From TMED14 sp003444795 (GTDB lineage: Bacteria > Bacteroidota > Bacteroidia > Flavobacteriales > Schleiferiaceae), in contig CAXBRT010000097.1 of assembly GCA_963978445.1 (NCBI GenBank), positions 1-6,845 of the forward strand: a stretch of 6,845 nt of DNA, read 5' to 3'. The notes beneath the pieces were generated by a model, which saw nothing but the letters and a program-made list of their open reading frames with translations, was not told the origin of the DNA and searched no databases. Shown here piece by piece: positions 1-5,241 of this stretch; within the stretch, counting starts at the first letter, position 1, and each line of letters begins with the position of its first letter. Both the position numbers and the translations under genes were made by a program.

Positions 1-2327
1 TCTGTCACATCATAGACTTGATCATCTCGATGGTAGGTAGGGGCATGGGATGGGCGAAAGTTCAGACCATACAAACGCTTCGCCACGGCAAAAGCCCAAG
101 ATTCGACTCGGTCCAGAGGGAAATAGGGCTTGGTCATTTCGTCGTCAAATTCCAGCGTCGCCATCTTGAATTTTTCGCTGACGTAGGCGGCGTCCCAGCG
201 TGCGAGTTCCGGCATGTCCAAATGCTTCGCTCCAAAATCGCGCAATGCTTGGACATCGCGTTGGGCAGCAGGTTGGGCTTTCTGTGCCAAGTCGCTTAGG
301 AAGGCCGTCACGGTTTCGGGGTGACCGGCCATGCGCTCCTCGAGGACAAACGCGGCGTGACTTTCATAGCCCAAAAGTTGCGCGCGTTCGCGGCGCAACT
401 CGGAGATTTCAACGGTGAGTGCTCGGTTATCGTTGGCATCGCCACGTGCACCCCGCTGGGCATAGGCTCTCCAAAGGGTTTCGCGGAGTTCCCGCGAAGG
501 TGAATACGTCATGACCCCCAAATACAGGGGGGCATCCAAGGTGAAAACAGCATGGTCCAGTCCTCGGGCTTTGCCGGCTTCGCGGGCCATGTGTGCCACC
601 GCCTCCGGCAAGGAGGAGAGGTCTGCCTCGCGTGCTGGGTGCTGCCAGGCTTCGGTGTCGTTCAAGACATGTTCGGAAAACTCCAAAGTAGCTTGTCCCA
701 AGCGTTCATCGATGGCCCGCAAACGGGCCTGAGATTCTGTGGATAGCAGAGCTCCGTTCCGGACAAATCCTTTGTAGGTTTTTTCCAGCAACATGCGTGA
801 GGCATCGTCCAATTTGGGAGCCGCATCGTGCACCGCCTTAATCCGCTCAAAGAGTGCGGGGTTCATGCGAATGTCGTTGCTCAGGGCCGCCAATTTGGGC
901 GAAAAGGCCTTGGTCAATGCCTGGATTTCCGGGGTGGTACAGGCGGAATTGTAGTTGAACAGGCGTTCGGTGATGCCGTCTAGGGCATCCGTTAACTCTT
1001 CGAGTGCGACCAAGGTGTTTTCAAAGTTCGGCGCATCTTCTAACGAAGCCAATCGCTCCAGCCTATCCTGTGCATCTGCTAGTCCGCGGTCTAAGGCCTC
1101 TTCCCATTGGGCTTGATTCCAGGATGGGAAGTCCAACGCATGCACATAGCTAGAAAGAGCGGTAAAACGTCCGTGCAGAGCGCCCTTCCATGTTTCTGTG
1201 GCTCGGTCTAGAATGCCCTCCTGGTCGCCGTTGAGGAGGGCGGGGAGGATTCCTGCCAGGAACTGTTCGCCAAAACCCGTCGTAGCATCGCCGGGAACAG
1301 CGCTAGGCAGATTGTCTACCGCGAGAACCCCGATACTTCCGGGAGTTCCAAGGGCCACTTCGGTACCCGTTGTAGCATCCCACGCGTAGAAGGGTTCGGC
1401 CATGGTGCTGGGTCGAACCGTCGATGGGATAGGGCCCGCGATGTCGCAGCTGATGTCCCCGATGAATTTGAGGGAAAAGGCAGGGTCTTGGGCTTCCGTG
1501 GGGGTGAAGAAAACGGGACTGTTTTCGGCCCAATAATGGCAAGGCAGGTAGAGATCAGCTGCACAGGCATAGGGGAAGAAACTCGATTGGTAGGCTTCCG
1601 GATGGGCGTAGAAGTCTTTTATGTCAAAGACTTGGCCGTCCTTGCGTGCTACATAGTGTTCGCAGTCGAGAACGGTAAACGTGGGTTTATGTGCGTTCTG
1701 CAGGGTGAGGAATTCCTCGGGCTCTACCTGTTGAAATCCACCTGCCAAAAGCATTTCCTGTGCCCCGTGGGCCACACGGCCCTTACCCGTAAGTACGATT
1801 CTCCATGGGCCTTTGGGATGGGCAAGTAGGGTAGATTTGAGAGCATTCACCCAACCCAAAGAGGCGGCAGGCGTAAGTTCAGGCTGGCCTTCTTGGAGCG
1901 CAAAACCGCGCAGTGCCTCGTATGCGCCCACTAGACCGGCATAAAATCCAAATCCAATGAGGCGTTGGCCTTCTTTTTTGAGGAGTTCCCAGTCGATTAG
2001 GCGAACGTTTTTTTGAAGGCAGGCCTTGAGCAAGCCGCGGTTGTAGGGCTGCTCCTTGTAGGTGTGCGAAAAGAAGAAATGCGTCGCTCCCGGATGGAGT
2101 TGGTCAACGGGTACTTCTTTGACGCCCAGTAAGACATCGCAGCTTTCGAGGTTTGAGGTTAGTGTACAGCCCACGGCTGCGTAGTCTCCGTCAGGATAGC
2201 ACCGAATTGTGCTAGGCTCCACATAGACAGAATGGCCTTGTGCGATCAGCGTGGCACACTGGTCGGGATTTAAAACTGCGCGTTTATCGGGTGGCGTCTT
2301 GCCCTCACGTATCAAACCAAAAATCAT
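1..2327 (-). CDS. Lys1/saccharopine dehydrogenase-like domain fused to M3 oligopeptidase (partial; C-terminus off window)
   Basis: One frame runs from an ATG at 2327 to the left edge (775 codons); reading every codon I found no stop. Residues 1-394 form a complete Lys1/AlaDH-PNT-type dehydrogenase. GVKEVP carries K70 and FSHTYKEQ carries H88, which align with the catalytic Lys and His of yeast Lys1. GFYAG follows at 127-131, a glycine-rich nucleotide loop G181-K-G-R-V-A-H-G188, and DISCDIAGP from 291. Lys1 oxidises saccharopine to lysine and 2-oxoglutarate with NAD+; the substrate here is unknown. From about residue 396 the protein reads as the N-terminal helical part of an M3 zinc oligopeptidase (OpdA/Dcp type): NFENTL at 434-439, then FNYNSACTTPE and YKGFVRNGALL. 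The zinc motif HExGH would lie beyond the window, so peptidase activity cannot be judged. M3 members run about 680-700 residues, predicting roughly 1080 for the whole protein. There is no signal peptide, so it should be cytoplasmic. Both domain calls are firm; whether the fusion is biological is discussed in the findings. Confidence 0.9.
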   Translation of the reverse strand, partial: MIFGLIREGKTPPDKRAVLNPDQCATLIAQGHSVYVEPSTIRCYPDGDYAAVGCTLTSNLESCDVLLGVKEVPVDQLHPGATHFFFSHTYKEQPYNRGLLKACLQKNVRLIDWELLKKEGQRLIGFGFYAGLVGAYEALRGFALQEGQPELTPAASLGWVNALKSTLLAHPKGPWRIVLTGKGRVAHGAQEMLLAGGFQQVEPEEFLTLQNAHKPTFTVLDCEHYVARKDGQVFDIKDFYAHPEAYQSSFFPYACAADLYLPCHYWAENSPVFFTPTEAQDPAFSLKFIGDISCDIAGPIPSTVRPSTMAEPFYAWDATTGTEVALGTPGSIGVLAVDNLPSAVPGDATTGFGEQFLAGILPALLNGDQEGILDRATETWKGALHGRFTALSSYVHALDFPSWNQAQWEEALDRGLADAQDRLERLASLEDAPNFENTLVALEELTDALDGITERLFNYNSACTTPEIQALTKAFSPKLAALSNDIRMNPALFERIKAVHDAAPKLDDASRMLLEKTYKGFVRNGALLSTESQARLRAIDERLGQATLEFSEHVLNDTEAWQHPAREADLSSLPEAVAHMAREAGKARGLDHAVFTLDAPLYLGVMTYSPSRELRETLWRAYAQRGARGDANDNRALTVEISELRRERAQLLGYESHAAFVLEERMAGHPETVTAFLSDLAQKAQPAAQRDVQALRDFGAKHLDMPELARWDAAYVSEKFKMATLEFDDEMTKPYFPLDRVESWAFAVAKRLYGLNFRPSHAPTYHRDDQVYDVT

Positions 2328-2331
2328 ACGT

Positions 2332-2339
2332 CAAAGGTA
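2332..2339 (-). promoter_or_regulatory. Putative -7 box of the fusion gene (TACCTTTG)
   Basis: Read on the minus strand this is TACCTTTG, an exact match to the Bacteroidota -7 element TAnnTTTG. Its last base is only four bases before the ATG at 2327, so transcription would begin at or next to the start codon and the message would be leaderless or nearly so. I see no convincing TTG-type -33 element; the upstream position is occupied by the C-rich strand of the 8-bp repeat array. Confidence 0.55.
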
Positions 2340-2349
2340 GGGCAGCAAT

Positions 2350-2392
2350 GGGGGTAAGGGCTAAAGGGTAAAAGGGTTTATGGGTGAAAGGG
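2350..2392 (+). repeat. G-rich 8-bp tandem array, G-quadruplex-capable
   Basis: Six runs of at least three G (2350-2354, 2358-2360, 2366-2368, 2374-2376, 2382-2384, 2390-2392) are separated by loops of 3, 5, 5, 5 and 5 bases. The last five runs are spaced exactly 8 bp apart, giving degenerate units of the form GGGnnnAW. This fits the usual G3-plus, loop 1-7 definition of a quadruplex motif. It begins 11 bp upstream of the fusion gene's -7 box, with the C-rich strand in the sense orientation of that gene. Related units recur on the opposite strand at 2473-2512. I see no gene in 2393-2434, only a small hairpin (CTTTC/GAAAG, 2399-2409). Confidence 0.75.
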
Positions 2393-2434
2393 TTGGCGCT
2401 TTCGGAAAGTTGCGGTGCGCAGCGAAGCTCCCCC

Positions 2435-2488
2435 AAAAAAAAGAATGAGTAAAAGAGATTAAACGTTTAAAACACATCTCTTCAACTC
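2435..2488 (-). terminator. Probable intrinsic terminator of the NlpC/P60-lipoprotein operon
   Basis: On the minus strand, downstream of the lipoprotein stop, GAGT and AAGAGAT (plus-strand 2485-2488 and 2476-2482) pair with ATCTCTT and ACTC (2453-2459 and 2447-2450). The helix has 4 and 7 bp separated by a symmetric 2x2 mismatch, with a 16-base loop (2460-2475). It is followed by four bases and then a run of eight T (2442 to 2435). The layout fits a rho-independent terminator, although the stem is A+T-rich. The two arms are built from the 8-bp purine-rich units of the surrounding arrays in opposite orientations. Confidence 0.6.
2459..2470. repeat. Perfect 12-bp palindrome TTAAACGTTTAA
   Basis: TTAAACGTTTAA equals its own reverse complement. 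It lies mostly in the loop of the terminator hairpin. It could be part of the loop's folding or a separate protein-binding site. The AAACGTTT core resembles the first unit of the triple repeat at 6411-6440. Confidence 0.5.
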
Positions 2489-2512
2489 TTAAACCCTTCC
2501 GCCCTTCCACCT
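2473..2512 (-). repeat. Purine-rich 8-bp tandem array in inverse orientation
   Basis: Directly after the lipoprotein stop, the minus strand reads as five consecutive 8-bp units (2512-2505, 2504-2497, 2496-2489, 2488-2481, 2480-2473). The first four end in AA, with examples GGGCGGAA, GGGTTTAA and GAGTTGAA; the fifth is degenerate. These resemble the units at 2350-2392 on the other strand, and two further plus-strand units, GAGTAAAA and GAGATTAA, occupy 2447-2462. The intergenic region is therefore flanked by converging arrays of one degenerate 8-bp repeat. The last two units form one arm of the terminator hairpin. Confidence 0.6.
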
Positions 2513-2845
2513 CTAATTCTTCCAAATGCTTCCTTGGAAGCTTGCATTGGAGGCGAAATCTATCCCTTGTATCTGCGTAAAACCGGCAAAGCCGCCCAAA
2601 AATCCAAGGGTGTCGCAGTGCTGGTCCAAAACGTAGGTCGGCATATCTGCGCCGCAGGTTCCGGGTTCAAAGAGGTAAACGGGCTGGCCCTGAAAGCTGT
2701 ATTTGTCGAGGTGTGCCCCGCTGGCGCAGCACCACGTCTGGAAAGCGGTCAAGGCGTCGGGGAGGCATTTGGGACCACTACTCAAACGTGGGGCGCATCC
2801 CGATAAGAACGCCATGCAAAGGCAGGAAATGGAAAAGGTTTTCAT
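2513..2845 (-). CDS. Small Cys-rich lipoprotein, possibly DUF6970-like
   Basis: The 110-residue protein starts with an n-region Lys and a hydrophobic stretch ending in the lipobox LSGC, so C17 would be lipidated and the mature protein anchored in the outer membrane or periplasm. The mature part contains a Cys pair (FQTWCCAS), then YSFQGQPVYLFEPGTC and a later DQHCDTLGFLGG segment. This arrangement of VYLFEP-type strand, spaced cysteines and glycine-rich turn recalls the short DUF6970-like lipoproteins of Bacteroidota; that match is from memory and tentative. No catalytic motif is visible. Its ATG overlaps the TGA of the upstream NlpC/P60 gene as ATGA, which implies co-transcription and probable translational coupling. 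A hairpin with a T-run follows the stop at 2513. The coding call is strong because of the lipobox and the operon overlap. Confidence 0.85.
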   Translation of the reverse strand: MKTFSISCLCMAFLSGCAPRLSSGPKCLPDALTAFQTWCCASGAHLDKYSFQGQPVYLFEPGTCGADMPTYVLDQHCDTLGFLGGFAGFTQIQGIDFASNASFQGSIWKN

Positions 2846-3345
2846 GGACGGTAATAGAACAATCTTCGTGCCCCAATGTACCGACGCTCGTAGTAGGCTT
2901 GGCCCACCCAGTTCTCGATCAGAACGCCACTGTGGGTGGCACTATGGAGCATGAGAATGCTCGTACTGTCTCTGCCAACGCACAAACCCACGTGGCCAAT
3001 TTCGGAGGCGCTGCGCCCTGAGAAGAGGAGAAAATCGCCTACCTGAATGCTGTCTCGTTCAATGTTCTGACCTTCGCCGGCATAGCCGTGGCTGCTGGCG
3101 GGTAGCGTTTGGTCCAATTGGTCATAGATCCAATAGAGCAAGCCCGAACAGTCGAAGCCCCCGGGCTTCTTGCCCCCGCCCTGGTACCGTTCGCCCAAAC
3201 GGCCTTGGTACTGCGCAACCACGGCGCTCCAACTCAGGGTATCGGGGTCCAATGAGGGCATGTTTTTGTATCCCCAGCTAGTGAGTGGGAAAATGGTGAT
3301 GCAGGTTACGACGAGCATCCGCAGAAGGTGCGATCTTTGTGCCAT
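2842..3345 (-). CDS. Exported NlpC/P60-family cysteine hydrolase
   Basis: The 167-residue protein is a single NlpC/P60 domain, a papain-like fold that usually cleaves peptide bonds of peptidoglycan stems. The nucleophile is C66 in GGFDCSGLLYW, the catalytic His is H118 in EIGHVG, and the third polar residue is most likely H134 in LHSATHSGV, matching the C-H-H arrangement of Spr-type enzymes. QVGDFLLF (101-108) is the usual strand before the active-site loop. A basic n-region and hydrophobic stretch (about residues 7-24, ending LTSWG) look like a Sec signal. The Cys at 15 does not sit in a good lipobox, so I expect a periplasmic protein. I chose the ATG at 3345 because the signal peptide begins there; the frame stays open back to 3525, but that extension has no signal-like start and lies antisense to the neighbouring HMA gene. 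The stop overlaps the lipoprotein start by ATGA. Confidence 0.92.
   Translation of the reverse strand: MAQRSHLLRMLVVTCITIFPLTSWGYKNMPSLDPDTLSWSAVVAQYQGRLGERYQGGGKKPGGFDCSGLLYWIYDQLDQTLPASSHGYAGEGQNIERDSIQVGDFLLFSGRSASEIGHVGLCVGRDSTSILMLHSATHSGVLIENWVGQAYYERRYIGARRLFYYRP
3332..3339 (+). promoter_or_regulatory. Putative -7 box of the HMA/MauE gene (GATCTTTG)
   Basis: GATCTTTG matches TAnnTTTG at all defined positions except the first. The final G is four bases before the ATG at 3344, the same spacing as at the fusion gene, so transcription would start at or beside the ATG. The box lies inside codons of the NlpC/P60 gene encoded on the other strand. No clear -33 element is visible. Confidence 0.4.
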
Positions 3346-4075
3346 GGAGAATCGCGAATATATCATTTCTGGCATGACATGTGGCGGTTGTGTTTCTCGG
3401 GCCAAAAAAGCATTGGAATCCCTGGAGGGTGTCGCCTCGGCGCACGTCCAGCTAGAGGCACCACAGGCTACCCTGCATCTTGAATACCAGCTGACCTTAA
3501 ACGAGCTACAAGCGGCATTGAACAACGCAGGGCACTATACCTTGTCCGAGGTAGCTCCCCAGCCAGCCGCTCCGTCTAAGCAGGAGACGTCCAGCCCAAA
3601 GCGCTCATTTTTGGAAACCTACAAACCGCTTTTGATGATCGTAGGTATGTTGCTATTGGTCACTGGGTCCCTACAATGGGGTCAATGGGACGGAATGGAG
3701 TGGATGCGTCACTTTATGGCAGGCTTCTTTTTGGTGTTCAGCTTTTTTAAATTGCTGAATGTCCAAGGATTTGCGTCGTCCTACCGCATGTACGATTGGA
3801 TTGCGGGGGCGTGGCCTACGTGGGGGTTCATCTATCCCTTTGTCGAATTGGCGCTAGGCCTCGCCTATTTGGTAGATTTTCAACCCTTCGCAACGAATGG
3901 AATCACCTTTGTGCTGATGACTTTGGGCGCAGGTTCTGTGATTCAGAGCAACTTGAGCAAGCGTAAAATTCAATGCGCTTGCCTGGGAGATGTCTTCCAG
4001 CTCCCCATGAGTTTTGTGACCATCGTAGAAGACGGAGTCATGGCGCTCATGGCAGGGTGGATGCTGCTGAGCTAA
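3344..4075 (+). CDS. HMA metal-binding domain plus MauE/DoxX-type membrane protein
   Basis: The 243-residue protein opens with a heavy-metal-associated domain (about residues 4-68). Its GMTCGGC motif supplies C13 and C16, which bind a soft metal such as copper in this family. A Pro/Ser/Gln-rich linker (70-88) leads into a membrane domain with about five hydrophobic segments: roughly 93-110, 122-137, 160-177, 184-200 and 222-241. MAGFFLVFSFFKLLNVQGF (125-143), IYPFVELALGLAYL (163-176) and a late KIQCACLG (208-215) are characteristic of the MauE/DoxX-like redox membrane proteins common in Flavobacteriia. The paired cysteines C211 and C213 face the same task as the HMA cysteines or form a redox pair; which one is inference. 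It probably acts in the inner membrane in metal delivery or thiol chemistry. The ATG at 3344 was chosen because the HMA fold begins at once; it shares CCATGG with the opposite NlpC/P60 start. Confidence 0.93.
   Translation: MENREYIISGMTCGGCVSRAKKALESLEGVASAHVQLEAPQATLHLEYQLTLNELQAALNNAGHYTLSEVAPQPAAPSKQETSSPKRSFLETYKPLLMIVGMLLLVTGSLQWGQWDGMEWMRHFMAGFFLVFSFFKLLNVQGFASSYRMYDWIAGAWPTWGFIYPFVELALGLAYLVDFQPFATNGITFVLMTLGAGSVIQSNLSKRKIQCACLGDVFQLPMSFVTIVEDGVMALMAGWMLLS
3355..3362 (-). promoter_or_regulatory. Putative -7 box of the NlpC/P60 operon (TATATTCG)
   Basis: The minus strand reads TATATTCG, one base from TAnnTTTG and the same TAnnTTCG variant as found before purT. Its last base is nine bases before the ATG at 3345, which would give a leader of only about five or six bases. 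The box lies within codons 4-7 of the HMA/MauE gene on the other strand. No obvious -33 element was found. Confidence 0.45.
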
Positions 4076-4162
4076 AGCGACCATCTATCGTCCACTTTCT
4101 TTCTATCAGGCAGTACAACGCGTTTTAAACATTTAGACCGGATTTACGTAGTTCTAGGTGCA

Positions 4163-4170
4163 CATTTTTG
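4163..4170 (+). promoter_or_regulatory. Weak -7-like box before the FemAB-like gene (CATTTTTG)
   Basis: CATTTTTG differs from TAnnTTTG at the first base only. It would start transcription near 4175, some 35 bases before the TTG start at 4211. The 4076-4210 gap has no convincing small gene or strong hairpin; apart from this box I see only the octamer TTTTAAAC at 4123-4130. The gene might instead be read through from the HMA/MauE gene. Confidence 0.25.
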
Positions 4171-4210
4171 CCGAAAACGCCTACCCTCCGAACAACACAC
4201 CCCGAATTCC

Positions 4211-5197
4211 TTGCCCCCCTTGCACCTCCCCGAACTTACTGCTGCTCGATTTGAAGCGGTTCAACTGGCGCTCCCCGGCTCCAAAGGGTGGCTGCGCGTC
4301 AATGGACAATCCTATTTACATGCGGACTTGGCCTTACATCGGCCAACAGGCAAATACGTTTCGCGTTTCTTGCTGAGCGTGCTGAATGTGGTCTTGTCCG
4401 GGGTTAAAATTCGCACGCTGGGACATAACGCTATGCCCGGACTCCTCTTTCCAGAGCTCCATCCTTCCAAAGGCATTTCTCAGGTACCTATATGGCCAAA
4501 GGGATATAAGGTCCTGGTCGCGAACGTTTTGGGCCGAGCAGAAGTCAAAGGTGCGATCATGGTGCCTGCCGAACCATTTATGGTGCTTCCCATTTGGTCC
4601 GAATGGCAGACCTTCGAAGACTATTTGAGCGCGATGAGCACCAAATACCGCACGCGGGCAAAAAAATCCCTCAAACTGGCCGAAGGCTGCGAGCAAGTAG
4701 ACTTGAGCGAGGAGCCGGTGCACACGTGGGTGGCTTGGGCTTCTTTCTTATTGAAGCAAACCTTGCGAGATAAAACGGTGACCCTCCCTGCCTCGTTGGA
4801 TGGGCTGCTCAAGGCGTACAAGGAGCAACTCGGCGATGCCTTTCGAATCTATGGCTACCGCAAGGGAGGCCATTGGGTAGGCTTTATCACCGCCATCGTC
4901 GACGAGGAAGCCGTTCATGCCATGCACATGGGCTTTGAGCCTGGATATGCGCAACAGGTCCAGTTTTACCAACGAAGCATGATGGATTTGGTCAAGTTGG
5001 CCATCGAGGAGCGCAAACCGCTGCTCAACATGGGCCGAACAGCCACAGAAATCAAAAGCACCATGGGTGCTTTGCCGGTGGAGAACAGCTTTGTTTTTTT
5101 TAGTCCAAGGCCTATGGTGCGTGCGTTGCTGCGCGTGTACGCTCGGTCTTTTCATCGCCTGCCGGAATACACGCTCCGCAGCCCGTTTAAGGCCTGA
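4211..5197 (+). CDS. FemAB/BioF2-like acyltransferase (GNAT superfamily)
   Basis: The protein, 328 residues from a TTG start, resembles the peptidogalycan-synthesis/BioF2-like acyltransferase group (GNAT/FemAB fold) common in Flavobacteriia. Recognisable parts are the SKYRTRAKKSLKLA basic helix (143-156), LGDAFRIYGYRKGGHWVGF (207-225), and GRTATEIKSTMGALPV (275-290), with RSPFK near the end. FemAB-like enzymes transfer amino acids or acyl groups to cell-wall or lipid acceptors; the donor and acceptor here are unknown. There is no signal peptide, so it should be cytoplasmic. The start is uncertain: the frame is open back to 4076 and contains no ATG or GTG before TTG 4211, while the first internal ATG (residue 75) would cut into the fold. 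An unusual start codon, or a longer N-terminus from a non-standard codon, is possible. purT follows 44 bases later. Confidence 0.85.
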   Translation: MPPLHLPELTAARFEAVQLALPGSKGWLRVNGQSYLHADLALHRPTGKYVSRFLLSVLNVVLSGVKIRTLGHNAMPGLLFPELHPSKGISQVPIWPKGYKVLVANVLGRAEVKGAIMVPAEPFMVLPIWSEWQTFEDYLSAMSTKYRTRAKKSLKLAEGCEQVDLSEEPVHTWVAWASFLLKQTLRDKTVTLPASLDGLLKAYKEQLGDAFRIYGYRKGGHWVGFITAIVDEEAVHAMHMGFEPGYAQQVQFYQRSMMDLVKLAIEERKPLLNMGRTATEIKSTMGALPVENSFVFFSPRPMVRALLRVYARSFHRLPEYTLRSPFKA

Positions 5198-5215
5198 GTG
5201 CGGAAAAGGCGTGTG

Positions 5216-5223
5216 TATCTTCG
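5216..5223 (+). promoter_or_regulatory. Putative -7 box of purT (TATCTTCG)
   Basis: TATCTTCG matches TAnnTTTG except for C at the seventh position, the same variant as at 3355-3362. It lies in the 44-bp gap after the FemAB-like stop, and the expected leader is about 14 bases. I see no good -33 TTG and no purine riboswitch-like fold in this short gap. Confidence 0.45.
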
Positions 5224-5241
5224 TAATGTAAAGCGCCTCTC

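Noticed and set aside
2399..2409. CTTTC/GAAAG hairpin as a terminator
   Set aside because: It has a five-base stem with a one-base loop and no T-run on either strand.
2350..2512. CRISPR-like or attachment-site interpretation of the 8-bp arrays
   Set aside because: The units are far too short and lack unique spacers. No integrase, cas gene or flanking duplication is visible.
2534..3021. Plus-strand frames opposite the lipoprotein and NlpC/P60 genes
   Set aside because: They lie antisense to genes with a clear lipobox and a catalytic Cys-His set, and show no recognisable motifs.
3170..3343. Upstream extension of the HMA/MauE frame
   Set aside because: The added residues are antisense to the NlpC/P60 gene and lack family similarity. 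The HMA domain begins directly at 3344.
3346..3525. N-terminal extension of the NlpC/P60 frame to an ATG at 3525
   Set aside because: The extra 60 residues are antisense to the HMA domain and not signal-like. The signal peptide begins at the ATG at 3345.
4158..4376. Small plus-strand frame with GTG start overlapping the FemAB-like gene
   Set aside because: Its composition is proline-rich and unlike a folded protein, and it overlaps a recognised gene in another frame.
5226..5231. ATG-TAA start-stop mini-ORF before purT
   Set aside because: It lies at or before the expected transcription start from the TATCTTCG box, so it is probably not in the message.
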